NCBI GenBank assembly: GCA_964421495.1
Contig: CAYQXO010000003.1
Coordinates: 1-57,568 of the forward strand
DNA length: 57,568 nucleotides
From: CAJXOW01 sp964421495
Lineage (GTDB): Bacteria > Bacteroidota > Rhodothermia > Balneolales > Balneolaceae
Direction: 5' to 3'
A program made the position numbers and the translations under genes. Each line of letters opens with the position of its first letter. Position 1 is the stretch's first letter. The notes beneath the pieces are model-generated. The model worked only from the letters and a program-made list of their open reading frames with translations. It did not search any database and had not been told where the DNA came from. This document shows, piece by piece, positions 16,501 through 25,044 of the stretch.

Positions 16501-17805
16501 ATGAATTATTCAAGAATTATTTTATTTAGGTTAGTGTTTCTGTCAATTCTATGCTTTCCTTTACTGGGAACTAGTCAAATGATAGACATTGATAAATATG
16601 GCCAACTGAATTTAAAAATTGCCCATGAAACATTTACGGTAAATTCAGTTGAGAAATCCCGTTCCTATAAACTGACCGAGATTCTTACCCAGGAAGGGGA
16701 ATATATGACAGACAAAATCGTATTGAACTATACCGGTCAGGCTATGCTTGAAGATTCGGTTATGTATGAAAAGCATCCAGAAGAGGGATGGAAAAAGAAA
16801 AGCACCTCTAGCTTTTCGTATAATGCGAATGGTAATATTACTACCAAGGTGAAGGTGTCGGACGGTGACACGTTGGAACGTACAGTGTATGAGTATAATG
16901 GAGATGGAAAGATTGTCGAGCGCAGGTTCTATTTTTTTGGTGAAAAAAGATTTAAGTGGTCATACAGTTATGAAGATGGTAAGAGAGTAGGATTACAAAA
17001 AGAACATTATGATATAGAATCATCAGAGTGGGTCACCGATGATGTTAAACAATTTCAATATAAAAATGGGAAGTTATCTACTATCTTGGTAGGTTTTGAA
17101 CCGGCATCGATCAAATATGATGTGACATATTTTGAAGAGGGTAAGCTGGAGTCTTTTTCTAAATTCAGAAAGTATGATAACAATTGGGTAAAGGAGTACA
17201 AACGTAGCTTTAGTTTTGGCGAAAATGGACAACTTCAACACTTAATATATTATGGAGTGGAAAATAATGAGTGGTATGAAAATGGTCGATTGACAGTTGA
17301 ATATAATGCGGAAGATAGGGTGGTTAAGAAACTAAGAGAATTTAAAAGAAAAGATTCTGGATCATGGAGTAAGAATGATAGATTGCTATTTACGTATGAT
17401 GATCGAAGCTTGAAAAAAACAGAACTGAAGCAAGTATTCGACACAGAGCAGAACAAATGGGTTGAACAGCATGAAAATGAATATTTTTATAAAGATGAAG
17501 AGAAACTAACATCATTAAATGATTATTCCGGTGAAAATCCCATCGGGTATCACTTGGAGCAAAATCATCCTAATCCGTTTAATCCTACAACTACAATAAA
17601 ATTCACAATTCCTTCTACTCAACACGTCACGTTGGCGGTTTATAATTCTATTGGTCAACGCATAGACATTTTAGTAAATAAAGTAAAACAAGAAGGGGTA
17701 CATTCCGTAAGATTTAATGCGAGTCCCTATGCAAGCGGATTGTATTTATATAGATTGGAAACAAAGCAGAAAACGCTTTCAAAAAGGATGACTATTTTAA
17801 AATAG
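16501..17805 (+). CDS. secreted protein with YD-like repeats and T9SS type A sorting domain
   Basis: 434 residues. A signal peptide (about 1-25, ending LLGTSQ) leads into a middle part (about 75-335) made of degenerate repeats such as 'SFSYNANGNITTKVKVSDG', 'VYEYNGDGKIVERRFY' and 'FSFGENGQLQHLIYY', each a beta hairpin of the Rhs/YD type. The C-terminus has YHLEQNHPNPFNPTTTIKFTIP and ends SGLYLYRLETKQKTLSKRMTILK, the T9SS sorting domain. It is likely displayed on the cell surface. The gene is markedly AT-rich compared with the PQQ-propeller gene, which may point to transfer or a relaxed codon bias. An AGGGAGAA motif sits 7-14 bases before the ATG. Confidence 0.82.
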   Translation: MNYSRIILFRLVFLSILCFPLLGTSQMIDIDKYGQLNLKIAHETFTVNSVEKSRSYKLTEILTQEGEYMTDKIVLNYTGQAMLEDSVMYEKHPEEGWKKKSTSSFSYNANGNITTKVKVSDGDTLERTVYEYNGDGKIVERRFYFFGEKRFKWSYSYEDGKRVGLQKEHYDIESSEWVTDDVKQFQYKNGKLSTILVGFEPASIKYDVTYFEEGKLESFSKFRKYDNNWVKEYKRSFSFGENGQLQHLIYYGVENNEWYENGRLTVEYNAEDRVVKKLREFKRKDSGSWSKNDRLLFTYDDRSLKKTELKQVFDTEQNKWVEQHENEYFYKDEEKLTSLNDYSGENPIGYHLEQNHPNPFNPTTTIKFTIPSTQHVTLAVYNSIGQRIDILVNKVKQEGVHSVRFNASPYASGLYLYRLETKQKTLSKRMTILK

Positions 17806-18021
17806 TGTCATATCATCTCATTAAAGGGTAGTGTTTTCTTTATAATCTTGATAAAGAAGGACGCAAACCAAGAGAGAGGCATTCGGCTTATATACAAGAT
17901 TCCGCAGATTGGTTTAAGGAAAACGGGCTTTAAACGGAAAAATCTGTAACCTATTCCAATTAAATCAATCTAAATATATGGATTATCTTTTTTTACACTT
18001 ATAAAAATAAATCTGCAAACC

Positions 18022-18369
18022 ATGCTTTTAAGCTGGAGTGTAATACTTTTTGTTTTTGCTGCCTTATTAGGGGTTCTAAATATCATCAAGGTGCAACAGG
18101 AAAAGGAGACGAACAAGGCTGTAGTGTTCGGTCATGGATTGTTTGCTGCAGCCGCATTGGTTCTATTGCTCGTTCATGTTTTTACTGTGGAAATGGTCGG
18201 AACGCTGTTGACGATCAGCTCTATTCTATTCGTGATTGCTGCTCTCGGGGGATTTATTCTGTTTAGCCGTGATATACAAGACAAACAGCCCCCAAAAACC
18301 CTGGCCTGGATACACGCCTCAGCCGCTGTTGTAGCTTTCGTATTACTGCTTGTGGAATATTTTGGCTAA
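18022..18369 (+). CDS. small four-helix membrane protein
   Basis: 115 residues with four hydrophobic segments (about 3-22, 36-52, 57-80 and 92-113) separated by short polar loops (KVQQEKETNK and SRDIQDKQPPK). No catalytic motif is evident and I do not recognise the family. A hairpin terminator follows the stop, so it is transcribed as a single unit. The start is the first ATG before the first helix. Confidence 0.7.
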   Translation: MLLSWSVILFVFAALLGVLNIIKVQQEKETNKAVVFGHGLFAAAALVLLLVHVFTVEMVGTLLTISSILFVIAALGGFILFSRDIQDKQPPKTLAWIHASAAVVAFVLLLVEYFG

Positions 18370-18385
18370 TAGGAATTTGTTCAGG

Positions 18386-18415
18386 AAGGGAGCACTCCCG
18401 TAAAAGTGCTCCCTT
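18386..18415 (+). terminator. intrinsic terminator
   Basis: AAGGGAGCACT (18386-18396) and AGTGCTCCCTT (18405-18415) form a perfect 11-bp stem with an eight-base loop, ending in a short T run, 17 bases after the membrane-protein stop. It separates this plus-strand gene from the end of ftsZ. Confidence 0.75.
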
Positions 18416-18551
18416 TAAGCAATCTAATCGTATATTTTAATAGGTTGCCACCGTTTGGAGTGGCTAGCTGTTATTCCCGAGTTCCAATTTTTTATGTGTG
18501 CCCGGAAGGCCGGGAACCTTTGCCATTCTTATTCAAAAAACCGGCATCCAG

Positions 18552-19895
18552 CTAGTCCATGATCTTCCGCAGGAAAGCGGGCTGGTCGGAGTCGCTCTTG
18601 TCGATGCGCTCCCGGCGATCATTGAGCAGCTTGTCTCCGCCTTTGGGCTGTTCCTTGTCTTTATTTTCCTGTTTGTCTTCCTCCTCGTCATCGTTTTTGA
18701 GTGAACGAACGTTGCCACGGCGGTGAATGGCGGGGGAGTCCAGTTGTTTCAGGTTTTTCTCGCCCTTGTAGAAGTTGGTTTTCCCGCCGGAAATGCGATT
18801 GGTAATCTCCTTGCTGGAGGGCGGGGTTATTTTCTCCTTGTCGTTTTCTTCCTCGCCTTTCTTGGAGGTTGACTTTTTGTCTTTGTTCGGCTCGACTTCC
18901 GCTTTTTTCTGATTGTCGGAGAGATCAAATCCGGTGGCGATAACGGTGACGCGCATTTCGTCATCGAACGATTCGTCGAGCACGGTACCGAGTATAATTT
19001 CGGCGTCGTCGCCGGCTTCCTGTTGGATGATGCTGGTGGCCGTGGTGGTTTCCTGCATACCGAGGTTCGAGCCGGCCGATATGTTGACCAGTACGTTGCG
19101 GGCGCCGCGGATGCTCACGCCGTCGAGCAGGGGCGAGTTGATGGCCTCGCGGGCGGCGATTTCGGAGCGGTCTTCGCCTTCGGCCGTGGCTGATCCCATG
19201 ATAGCTGCGCCCCCGTCGAGCATCGTCGTGCGAACGTCGGCGAAGTCGAGGTTGATGAGTCCCGGCATCAGAATCAGATCCGAAATGCCGCGCGTGGCAT
19301 TGTAGAGTACTTCGTTGGCGAGTTCGAAGGCCTGCATCAGGGTGGTGTTCTCGTCCGATATGTCGAGCAGTCGCTCGTTGGGAATGACGATGACGGTGTC
19401 GCAGTTCTTTTTCAGCTCGGTGATGCCCTCGAGCGCGTATTTCATGCGCACCTTGCCTTCGCAATTGAAAGGCGTGGTTACGATGGAGACGGTCAGAATG
19501 CCTTTGCGCTTGGCGATGTTGGATACCACGGGAGCGCCCCCGGTACCGGTTCCGCCGCCCATGCCGGCCGTAATGAAGACCATGTCGGAGCCTTCGACGG
19601 CCTCCTCGATCTCGTGGCGGTTTTCCTCCACCGCCTCGCGGCCTATTTCGGGCCGGGCGCCGGCGCCGAGTCCGTTGGTCAGGTTTTCCCCGACCTGGAC
19701 CGTGTGATCGGCCAGGTTGTTGTCCAGGGCCTGTTTGTCGGTGTTCAGCGCGATATACTCCACGCTGGTCAGCCCTTTGGCGATCATGTTGTTAATGGCG
19801 TTGCCGCCACCGCCGCCAACTCCGACGACTTTGATCTGTGCGTTGCCTTGACCCTCTTCGTCAAAACTGAAACGCGATTTTTGTTGATCGTTCAT
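18552..19895 (-). CDS. ftsZ: cell division GTPase FtsZ
   Basis: 447 residues. The tubulin-like core has GVGGGGGNAINNM near residue 27, the GTP-binding GGGTGTGGAP near 114-123, and NxDFADVRTTM with the T7-loop residues. A long charged linker (about 335-435, rich in K, E, D) leads to the C-terminal peptide DQPAFLRKIMD that binds FtsA. FtsZ polymerises into the Z ring at midcell. A strong ribosome-binding site (TAGGAGG, about eight bases before the ATG) marks the start. It is the last gene of the dcw cluster, separated from ftsA by 410 bases, so it may have its own promoter. Confidence 0.98.
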   Translation of the reverse strand: MNDQQKSRFSFDEEGQGNAQIKVVGVGGGGGNAINNMIAKGLTSVEYIALNTDKQALDNNLADHTVQVGENLTNGLGAGARPEIGREAVEENRHEIEEAVEGSDMVFITAGMGGGTGTGGAPVVSNIAKRKGILTVSIVTTPFNCEGKVRMKYALEGITELKKNCDTVIVIPNERLLDISDENTTLMQAFELANEVLYNATRGISDLILMPGLINLDFADVRTTMLDGGAAIMGSATAEGEDRSEIAAREAINSPLLDGVSIRGARNVLVNISAGSNLGMQETTTATSIIQQEAGDDAEIILGTVLDESFDDEMRVTVIATGFDLSDNQKKAEVEPNKDKKSTSKKGEEENDKEKITPPSSKEITNRISGGKTNFYKGEKNLKQLDSPAIHRRGNVRSLKNDDEEEDKQENKDKEQPKGGDKLLNDRRERIDKSDSDQPAFLRKIMD

Positions 19896-19930
19896 AATGG
19901 TACCTCCTACGGTTTAGATTGCTTTTAATA

Positions 19931-20065
19931 AAAATTTTCTTTGAAAATTTTTGCTCGATGCTCGAAGCTGAAAGCTCGAAGCGTTTACGAGCTCGTTACT
20001 TCGTAGTGCATATGTACTACCTGGTTTCCTGCTTGAATATGTTTTGACCTTCCAGCTTTCAGCTT
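19931..20065. repeat. inverted repeats upstream of ftsZ
   Basis: AAAATTTTC-TTT-GAAAATTTT (19931-19951) is a perfect hairpin 36 bases upstream of the ftsZ start. Beyond it, AAGCTGAAAGCT (19965-19976) is inverted at 20054-20065 around about 77 bases, and several GCTCGAAGC units occur. They lie in the ftsZ leader and could act on its transcription or mRNA. Confidence 0.55.
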
Positions 20066-20118
20066 TTGCATGCTCACGATTCGGAATTCTCACCAAGACA
20101 TTTGTTCGTATGCAAGGC

Positions 20119-20177
20119 GACGGCCAAACGGTGCTGGAGATGTACGAAAGTACATTAATCAAGCCGTTTGAGCCGTC
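20119..20177. other. compound stem-loop with GAAA tetraloop between ftsA and ftsZ
   Basis: Three nested stems line up: GACGGC/GCCGTC (outer), AAACGG/CCGTTT (middle) and ATGTAC/GTACAT (inner) capped by GAAA. An eight-by-eight internal loop (TGCTGGAG opposite TAATCAAG) separates the inner two stems. The GNRA cap appears on the plus strand; the minus-strand loop is TTTC. No reading frame of note; it may be a structured RNA or a palindromic repeat element. Confidence 0.5.
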
Positions 20178-20305
20178 AACGCAGCAGACGGGCAAATGTC
20201 GCAGCGCTGACAGGATTTTATTTTTGTTTATGTTCATTTTTTGCCAGTGATATATGTGTGTTCAGTTAAAACCCGTCCATTACATCAGTTTGTGAGAATT
20301 TCGAA

Positions 20306-21562
20306 TCACAGTTCTTTGAACCAGTTCTTCATCCTGTCAGCCAGCCGTTCCATGAGTCGGCTGACGTTGGTGTCTTTGGCGTCGGTCAGCGCTTGCTTGG
20401 AATCGGTCTGACCGGTTTTCAGTGCGTGTTTTACGAGGCCGACGGCCGTTGCGTAGATTGGATTGTTGACTTCCTCTACCAATCCGCCGGACAGTCCCAG
20501 GGGCATGCCCAGCTTGGCGTCCATGCCGAGGACTTCGTTGCCCAGGGGACAAATATTGTTAATCAGCGATCCGCCGCCGGTTAACACCACGCCTGCACTC
20601 AAGGCGTCGGCGTATTTGCTGCGTTTGATTTCAATGGCCACGATCTCCAGGATCTCTTCCATACGCGCCTGGATGATCTCGGCCAACACGCTTTTCTTTA
20701 TTTCTTTCGGGGGACGTCCCGCAATGCCGGGAACGGTCAACACTTCGTCTTCTTCGATAAGATCTACGAACGATTCGCCGTGTTCTTTTTTGAGCTTTTC
20801 GGCCTGGTCGTCCAGTACGCTCAAGCCCATCCGTATATCATCCGTCACTTTTTTCCCGGCGATGGCAATGACGGCCGTGTGGCGGATCGTATTGCCCTGG
20901 AACACGGCTACATCGGTTGTTCCGCCGCCGATATCGACCAGCACTACGCCGGCTTCGCGCTCCTCATCCTCGAGGACGGAGTAGGAGGAGGCGAGCGGTT
21001 CCAGGATGATGTCGGCGACTTCGTAGCCAGCCCGCTCGATACACCGGTAAATGTTTTTGACGGCCGAGACGAGTCCGGTGATAATATGCACATCGGCCTC
21101 CATCCGCATGCCGCTCATGCCCACGGGATCGCTGATGCCGTCTTGTCCGTCGACCACGAACTCCTGCGGGATGACGTGAATGATCTGCTGGTCGGTCGGA
21201 ACCATAATGCGTTTACAATCCTCCAGCAGTCGGTTGACGTCGTCCATCGTAATTTCGTTGTCCCGATTGTTGATCGTAATGGCGCCCCGGCTGGGTACGC
21301 TTTTGATATGGTCGCCCGCGATACCCACATTGACCGATTGAACGTCAATGCCGGAGGCCAGCTCGGCTTGTTCAATGGCCGTCTGGATGGCATTCACCGT
21401 CTTGTCGATATTGACCACGACGCCGCGATTCAACCCGTTGCTGGGTGAGCGGCCCACGCCGAGTATGTTGATATCCTCGGATTCGTCAATTGAAGCGACG
21501 ATCGCACATACCTTGGTGGTTCCGATATCGAGGCCGACGACGATATTTTCTTGTTCTTCCAT
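20306..21562 (-). CDS. ftsA: cell division protein FtsA
   Basis: 418 residues with an actin-like fold. The phosphate-1 motif is GLDIGTTKVCAIVA (about residues 9-22), the 1C domain follows, then VVLVDIGGGTTDVAVF (phosphate-2) and VVLTGGGSLI (adenosine motif). The C-terminus, SRLMERLADRMKNWFKEL, is the amphipathic helix that holds FtsA on the membrane. It tethers FtsZ through the FtsZ C-terminal peptide. It follows ftsQ by 41 bases. No strong Shine-Dalgarno is seen before the ATG. Confidence 0.97.
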   Translation of the reverse strand: MEEQENIVVGLDIGTTKVCAIVASIDESEDINILGVGRSPSNGLNRGVVVNIDKTVNAIQTAIEQAELASGIDVQSVNVGIAGDHIKSVPSRGAITINNRDNEITMDDVNRLLEDCKRIMVPTDQQIIHVIPQEFVVDGQDGISDPVGMSGMRMEADVHIITGLVSAVKNIYRCIERAGYEVADIILEPLASSYSVLEDEEREAGVVLVDIGGGTTDVAVFQGNTIRHTAVIAIAGKKVTDDIRMGLSVLDDQAEKLKKEHGESFVDLIEEDEVLTVPGIAGRPPKEIKKSVLAEIIQARMEEILEIVAIEIKRSKYADALSAGVVLTGGGSLINNICPLGNEVLGMDAKLGMPLGLSGGLVEEVNNPIYATAVGLVKHALKTGQTDSKQALTDAKDTNVSRLMERLADRMKNWFKEL

Positions 21563-21603
21563 AGCGCGTAATAGTACTTTTATATGATATTAGAGTAAAT
21601 AGT

Positions 21604-22413
21604 TTAGCGTGCCACAATTTGTCCCTCGAACCGCAAATCCAATTCACGATGTTCGGGATTCGGCTTATGTTTTAATACCTGTCCGTGATACGCTTTCCAA
21701 TACTTCATCTTGCGTTCAAAATCCTTTGACCCGAATATCAGCCGCATCCCGGATGCTCCGCTGACGGCAATGACGCCCTGGCCGGGATGATATCTGATCT
21801 CGCTGACGGTGGACCACGTAAATGGATGTTCCCTTGCCGTCGTCAGGAAATCCCGTACTGTTTTGAAAGCATCCGAGTCAAGCGTGTCCCGGCTTTCAAC
21901 ACCGGAAAAACCATAGAGCAAAGGAACATTAATTGAGGTCCCCAGTAGCATCGGCAGAATCACTCCGTCCCGGTCCACCCATCTTTTGGGCGAGGTGTCG
22001 GCCAGCAGGGCCAACGGTTGCCGTTCCTGGATCATCAGATCCATGCTTCCATTCAGGTTTACCGATACGTCAACGCTGCGGACAAAATTCACCTGCCGTA
22101 CACTGTCCATGACTGCCAGCATGGAGACGCTGTCGCGTTTGAATCCGACGGAAAATCGTGCTTTTTGCTTGATCGCTTCCGTGTCCGCCAGACGGGTGCC
22201 GTGGACCTCAACACGGTCGATTTTGATCGACTGACTCCAGTAGAGTCCGGCAACCACGGCTCCGATGCCGAGCAGGATGACTGCAAGAAACCATAGCTTA
22301 AAGCTCTGACCGCTGCCGAACGTGCCACCGTCGTCGAAGGTGAACTCCTGCTGTTCACCGTTTTGTTCGGTTTCGTCCCGGTTCTTGCCGTTATGTTTTG
22401 ACTCGTCCTTCAT
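21604..22413 (-). CDS. ftsQ: cell division protein FtsQ
   Basis: 269 residues. A charged, cytoplasmic N-terminus (about 1-36, rich in K, E, Q) is followed by one membrane helix (LWFLAVILLGIGAVVAGLYW, about 39-58), then a POTRA-type domain (IKIDRVEVHGTRLADTEAI) and the FtsQ beta domain in the periplasm. FtsQ links early and late divisome proteins with FtsB and FtsL. It lies seven bases after murC. Sequence similarity in this family is low, so context (between murC and ftsA) supports the call. Confidence 0.9.
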   Translation of the reverse strand: MKDESKHNGKNRDETEQNGEQQEFTFDDGGTFGSGQSFKLWFLAVILLGIGAVVAGLYWSQSIKIDRVEVHGTRLADTEAIKQKARFSVGFKRDSVSMLAVMDSVRQVNFVRSVDVSVNLNGSMDLMIQERQPLALLADTSPKRWVDRDGVILPMLLGTSINVPLLYGFSGVESRDTLDSDAFKTVRDFLTTAREHPFTWSTVSEIRYHPGQGVIAVSGASGMRLIFGSKDFERKMKYWKAYHGQVLKHKPNPEHRELDLRFEGQIVAR

Positions 22414-22420
22414 TCAGGAT

Positions 22421-23860
22421 TTATTGGCTTTTCGGTTGCTGCAGTTTTGAAATACCATCTTCCAATCGTTTCGCAAATTGATCGGCGTATTCATAGATAT
22501 CGCCGGCACCCATGGTGATGACAATGTCTCCGGGTTGTATCAGCTCTTCCAGCTTGTCGGGGACGTCTTCCTTGCCGGGGACATAGTGGACATCCCGATG
22601 GCCGTATTGTTCGGCGGTGTCGGCAATCAGCTTGCCGTCGACGCCCTCAATGGGCTTTTCCCGCGAGGGATATACATCGGTTAATACCAAGACCTCCGCA
22701 TCAAAAAAGGAGGATCCGAATTCTTTATAAAGTTGTTGGGTGCGTGAATACAGGTGCGGCTGAAACACCGCTATGATGCGCCGTTCCTTCCAGCCATTGC
22801 GGGCGGCGCTGAGCGTGGCCTGCACTTCCGTGGGATGATGGGCGTAGTCGTCAATAACCATCACGCCGTCGGTATCCGTTTTGAGTTGAAAGCGGCGAAA
22901 AACGCCCGTAAACTGTTCCAGTCCCTCGCGGATATCATCGATTTTCATATCCAGTTCGAGTCCCACGGCAAATGCCGCCAATGCATTTTTCACGTTGTGA
23001 ATGCCGGGTGTTTGCAGCCGAATATGGCTGAGCGTTTCGTTTTCAAACTTCACGTCGAATTCGCTGTAAAACTGATCCATTTCAATATTCACGGCCTGGA
23101 CCTGCGCCTGGGGAGTGAGGCCGTAGCTGATCGTGCGACGCTCGAGCCGGGGAACGATGCTCTGGACCAGCGGATCGTCGAGGCAAATGACGACCGCCCC
23201 GTAAAAGGGAACCTGGTTGGCGAACTCGATAAAGGACTCCTTGATCTCCTCCACGTCGTTGTAGATGTCCATGTGGTCGGAGTCGATGTTGGTGATAACG
23301 GCCAGCGACGGGGTCAGGCGGAGAAAGGTCCGATCGAATTCGTCGGCTTCCACAATGATGATATCGCCGGTGCCGACCACCGCGTTGGTTTCGTCAAAGC
23401 TGTGAACCCGTCCGCCTACTATGATCGTCGGATCAAATCCGCCGGCCTGCACTACGTGACCGGCGAGGGAGGTGGTCGTGGTTTTCCCGTGTGTGCCGGC
23501 TACCCCGATGCCGTATTTCATGCGCATGAGTTCCCCGAGCATCTCGGCGCGCTTGATAACGGGTATTTTCCGGGTTTTGGCTTCGCGCGTTTCGACGTTT
23601 TCGTCGGCTTTGACGGCACTGGTGTAGACCACCACGTCGGCGCCTTCTATGTTTTCGGGATCATGTCCCTCGTAAACGGTGGCGCCCAGTTTTTCGAGCC
23701 GCTCGGTGGTTTCGCTCAGTTTACCGTCCGATCCGGTAATGGTATATCCTTTTTGCAGAAGAATTTCGGCCATGCCCGACATACCGATCCCGCCGATACC
23801 CACCATGTGGATATGCCGGGTGCGTCCAAAAATCGGTTGTGTCTCTACCTGCTTACTCAT
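22421..23860 (-). CDS. murC: UDP-N-acetylmuramate-L-alanine ligase MurC
   Basis: 479 residues. The N-terminal Rossmann domain starts HMVGIGGIGMSGMAEILL, the ATP P-loop is GVAGTHGKTTTTSL (about 117-130), and the family histidine and asparagine blocks (DSDHMDIY, HNVKNALAA) and the C-terminal DDYAHHPTEV follow. It adds L-alanine to UDP-MurNAc in the cytoplasm, the first amino acid of the peptidoglycan stem. Its start overlaps the end of murG by four bases (ATGA), so the two are translationally coupled. Confidence 0.97.
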   Translation of the reverse strand: MSKQVETQPIFGRTRHIHMVGIGGIGMSGMAEILLQKGYTITGSDGKLSETTERLEKLGATVYEGHDPENIEGADVVVYTSAVKADENVETREAKTRKIPVIKRAEMLGELMRMKYGIGVAGTHGKTTTTSLAGHVVQAGGFDPTIIVGGRVHSFDETNAVVGTGDIIIVEADEFDRTFLRLTPSLAVITNIDSDHMDIYNDVEEIKESFIEFANQVPFYGAVVICLDDPLVQSIVPRLERRTISYGLTPQAQVQAVNIEMDQFYSEFDVKFENETLSHIRLQTPGIHNVKNALAAFAVGLELDMKIDDIREGLEQFTGVFRRFQLKTDTDGVMVIDDYAHHPTEVQATLSAARNGWKERRIIAVFQPHLYSRTQQLYKEFGSSFFDAEVLVLTDVYPSREKPIEGVDGKLIADTAEQYGHRDVHYVPGKEDVPDKLEELIQPGDIVITMGAGDIYEYADQFAKRLEDGISKLQQPKSQ

Positions 23861-24990
23861 GCTTTGGCTTTTTGGTTTGTTAAGGTGAATAGGTCGGCGG
23901 CGATGGTGTCGGCTGCATCGGGCCGGGCCAATTGTTGCGCGGAGGTTCGCATATTTCGAAGCCGCTCGTCATCTGCCAGGAGCTCTTCGACGCGGGATAT
24001 AAATTCTTCGTCGAACCGGTGGTCTTCAATCATGATGGCGGCGTCTTCTTCAACCATGGCCCGTGCATTTTTACGCTGATGATCACCGGCCACGTGCGGC
24101 GACGGAACGAGTATGGACGGACTGCCGGTCAACTGAAGTTCAGCGCACGTGCCGGCGCCGGCGCGGCTTACCACCAGGTCGGCGGCGGCATAGGCCTCGG
24201 CGATATTATCCAGAAAATGATAGAGTCGAAGCCTGGAATATTGTTCATGCTCTATTTTATCCAATATTTCCTGCTCGTAGCGGGATCCGCAGATCCAGAT
24301 GATCTGCAGTCCCAGCTCGTCGTGAAGTTGGTCGAGGTGTTTTGTCATAGCCCGATTAATCGTACGGGCACCCCCACTTCCGCCCATCACCAGCAGGGTT
24401 TTGTAATCGGGGGAGAAATAAAAACTCGACAGGGCTTCCTGACGGTCCACGTCGGTCAAATCCCGGCGGGTCGGATTCCCCGTTTGTCTCACCCGGTCCG
24501 CGGGAAAATGCCGGCTGGCGGCTTCAAACGCCGTATAAATACGGGTGGCCCGTTTGGACAGCATGCGGTTGGTCACGCCCGGGTAGCTGTTTTGCTCCTG
24601 CAGGGCCAGCGGAATGTTAAGCAGGGCGGCGACCCATCCTACCGGACCGGCAACGTACCCGCCGCAGGAAAGCACCAGGTCGGGGTTGATATTGAGTAAT
24701 AGGCGTAAGCTTTGCACCAGGCTGACCATCAGTTTTACGGGAAATAGCAGGTTCTTCAGCGTGAATCGACGGTGAAATCCCGAAATCCAGATGCAGCGAA
24801 GCTCGAACCCGGCCTCGGGAACCACGCGACTTTCCATCCGGTTGCGGGTTCCCACAAAGATAACCGTAGCCCCGGCTTGCTGCCGCACGATCGCCTCGGC
24901 TATAGCCAGCGCGGGAAATACGTGTCCCCCGGTGCCGCCGGCGGCGATCAATATGGTTGGGTTGTCATCTGTCTGTTTCGGTCGATTCAT
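23857..24990 (-). CDS. murG: undecaprenyl-PP-MurNAc-pentapeptide GlcNAc transferase MurG
   Basis: 377 residues, two Rossmann-like GT-B halves. The N-terminus has ILIAAGGTGGHVFPALAIAEA, the GGTGGH loop that binds lipid I; SCGGYVAGP and QEQNSYPGVTNRML follow. The C-terminal half has VMGGSGGARTINRAM and the UDP-GlcNAc site near SRAGAGTCAELQLTGSPSILVP. It makes lipid II on the inner face of the membrane. It lies 54 bases after ftsW. Confidence 0.97.
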   Translation of the reverse strand: MNRPKQTDDNPTILIAAGGTGGHVFPALAIAEAIVRQQAGATVIFVGTRNRMESRVVPEAGFELRCIWISGFHRRFTLKNLLFPVKLMVSLVQSLRLLLNINPDLVLSCGGYVAGPVGWVAALLNIPLALQEQNSYPGVTNRMLSKRATRIYTAFEAASRHFPADRVRQTGNPTRRDLTDVDRQEALSSFYFSPDYKTLLVMGGSGGARTINRAMTKHLDQLHDELGLQIIWICGSRYEQEILDKIEHEQYSRLRLYHFLDNIAEAYAAADLVVSRAGAGTCAELQLTGSPSILVPSPHVAGDHQRKNARAMVEEDAAIMIEDHRFDEEFISRVEELLADDERLRNMRTSAQQLARPDAADTIAADLFTLTNQKAKA

Positions 24991-25044
24991 GAAGAAAGAA
25001 CGTCAGGTTTCAGTTGATAAATTTTTGAATGTTCAAAAGAGGTA

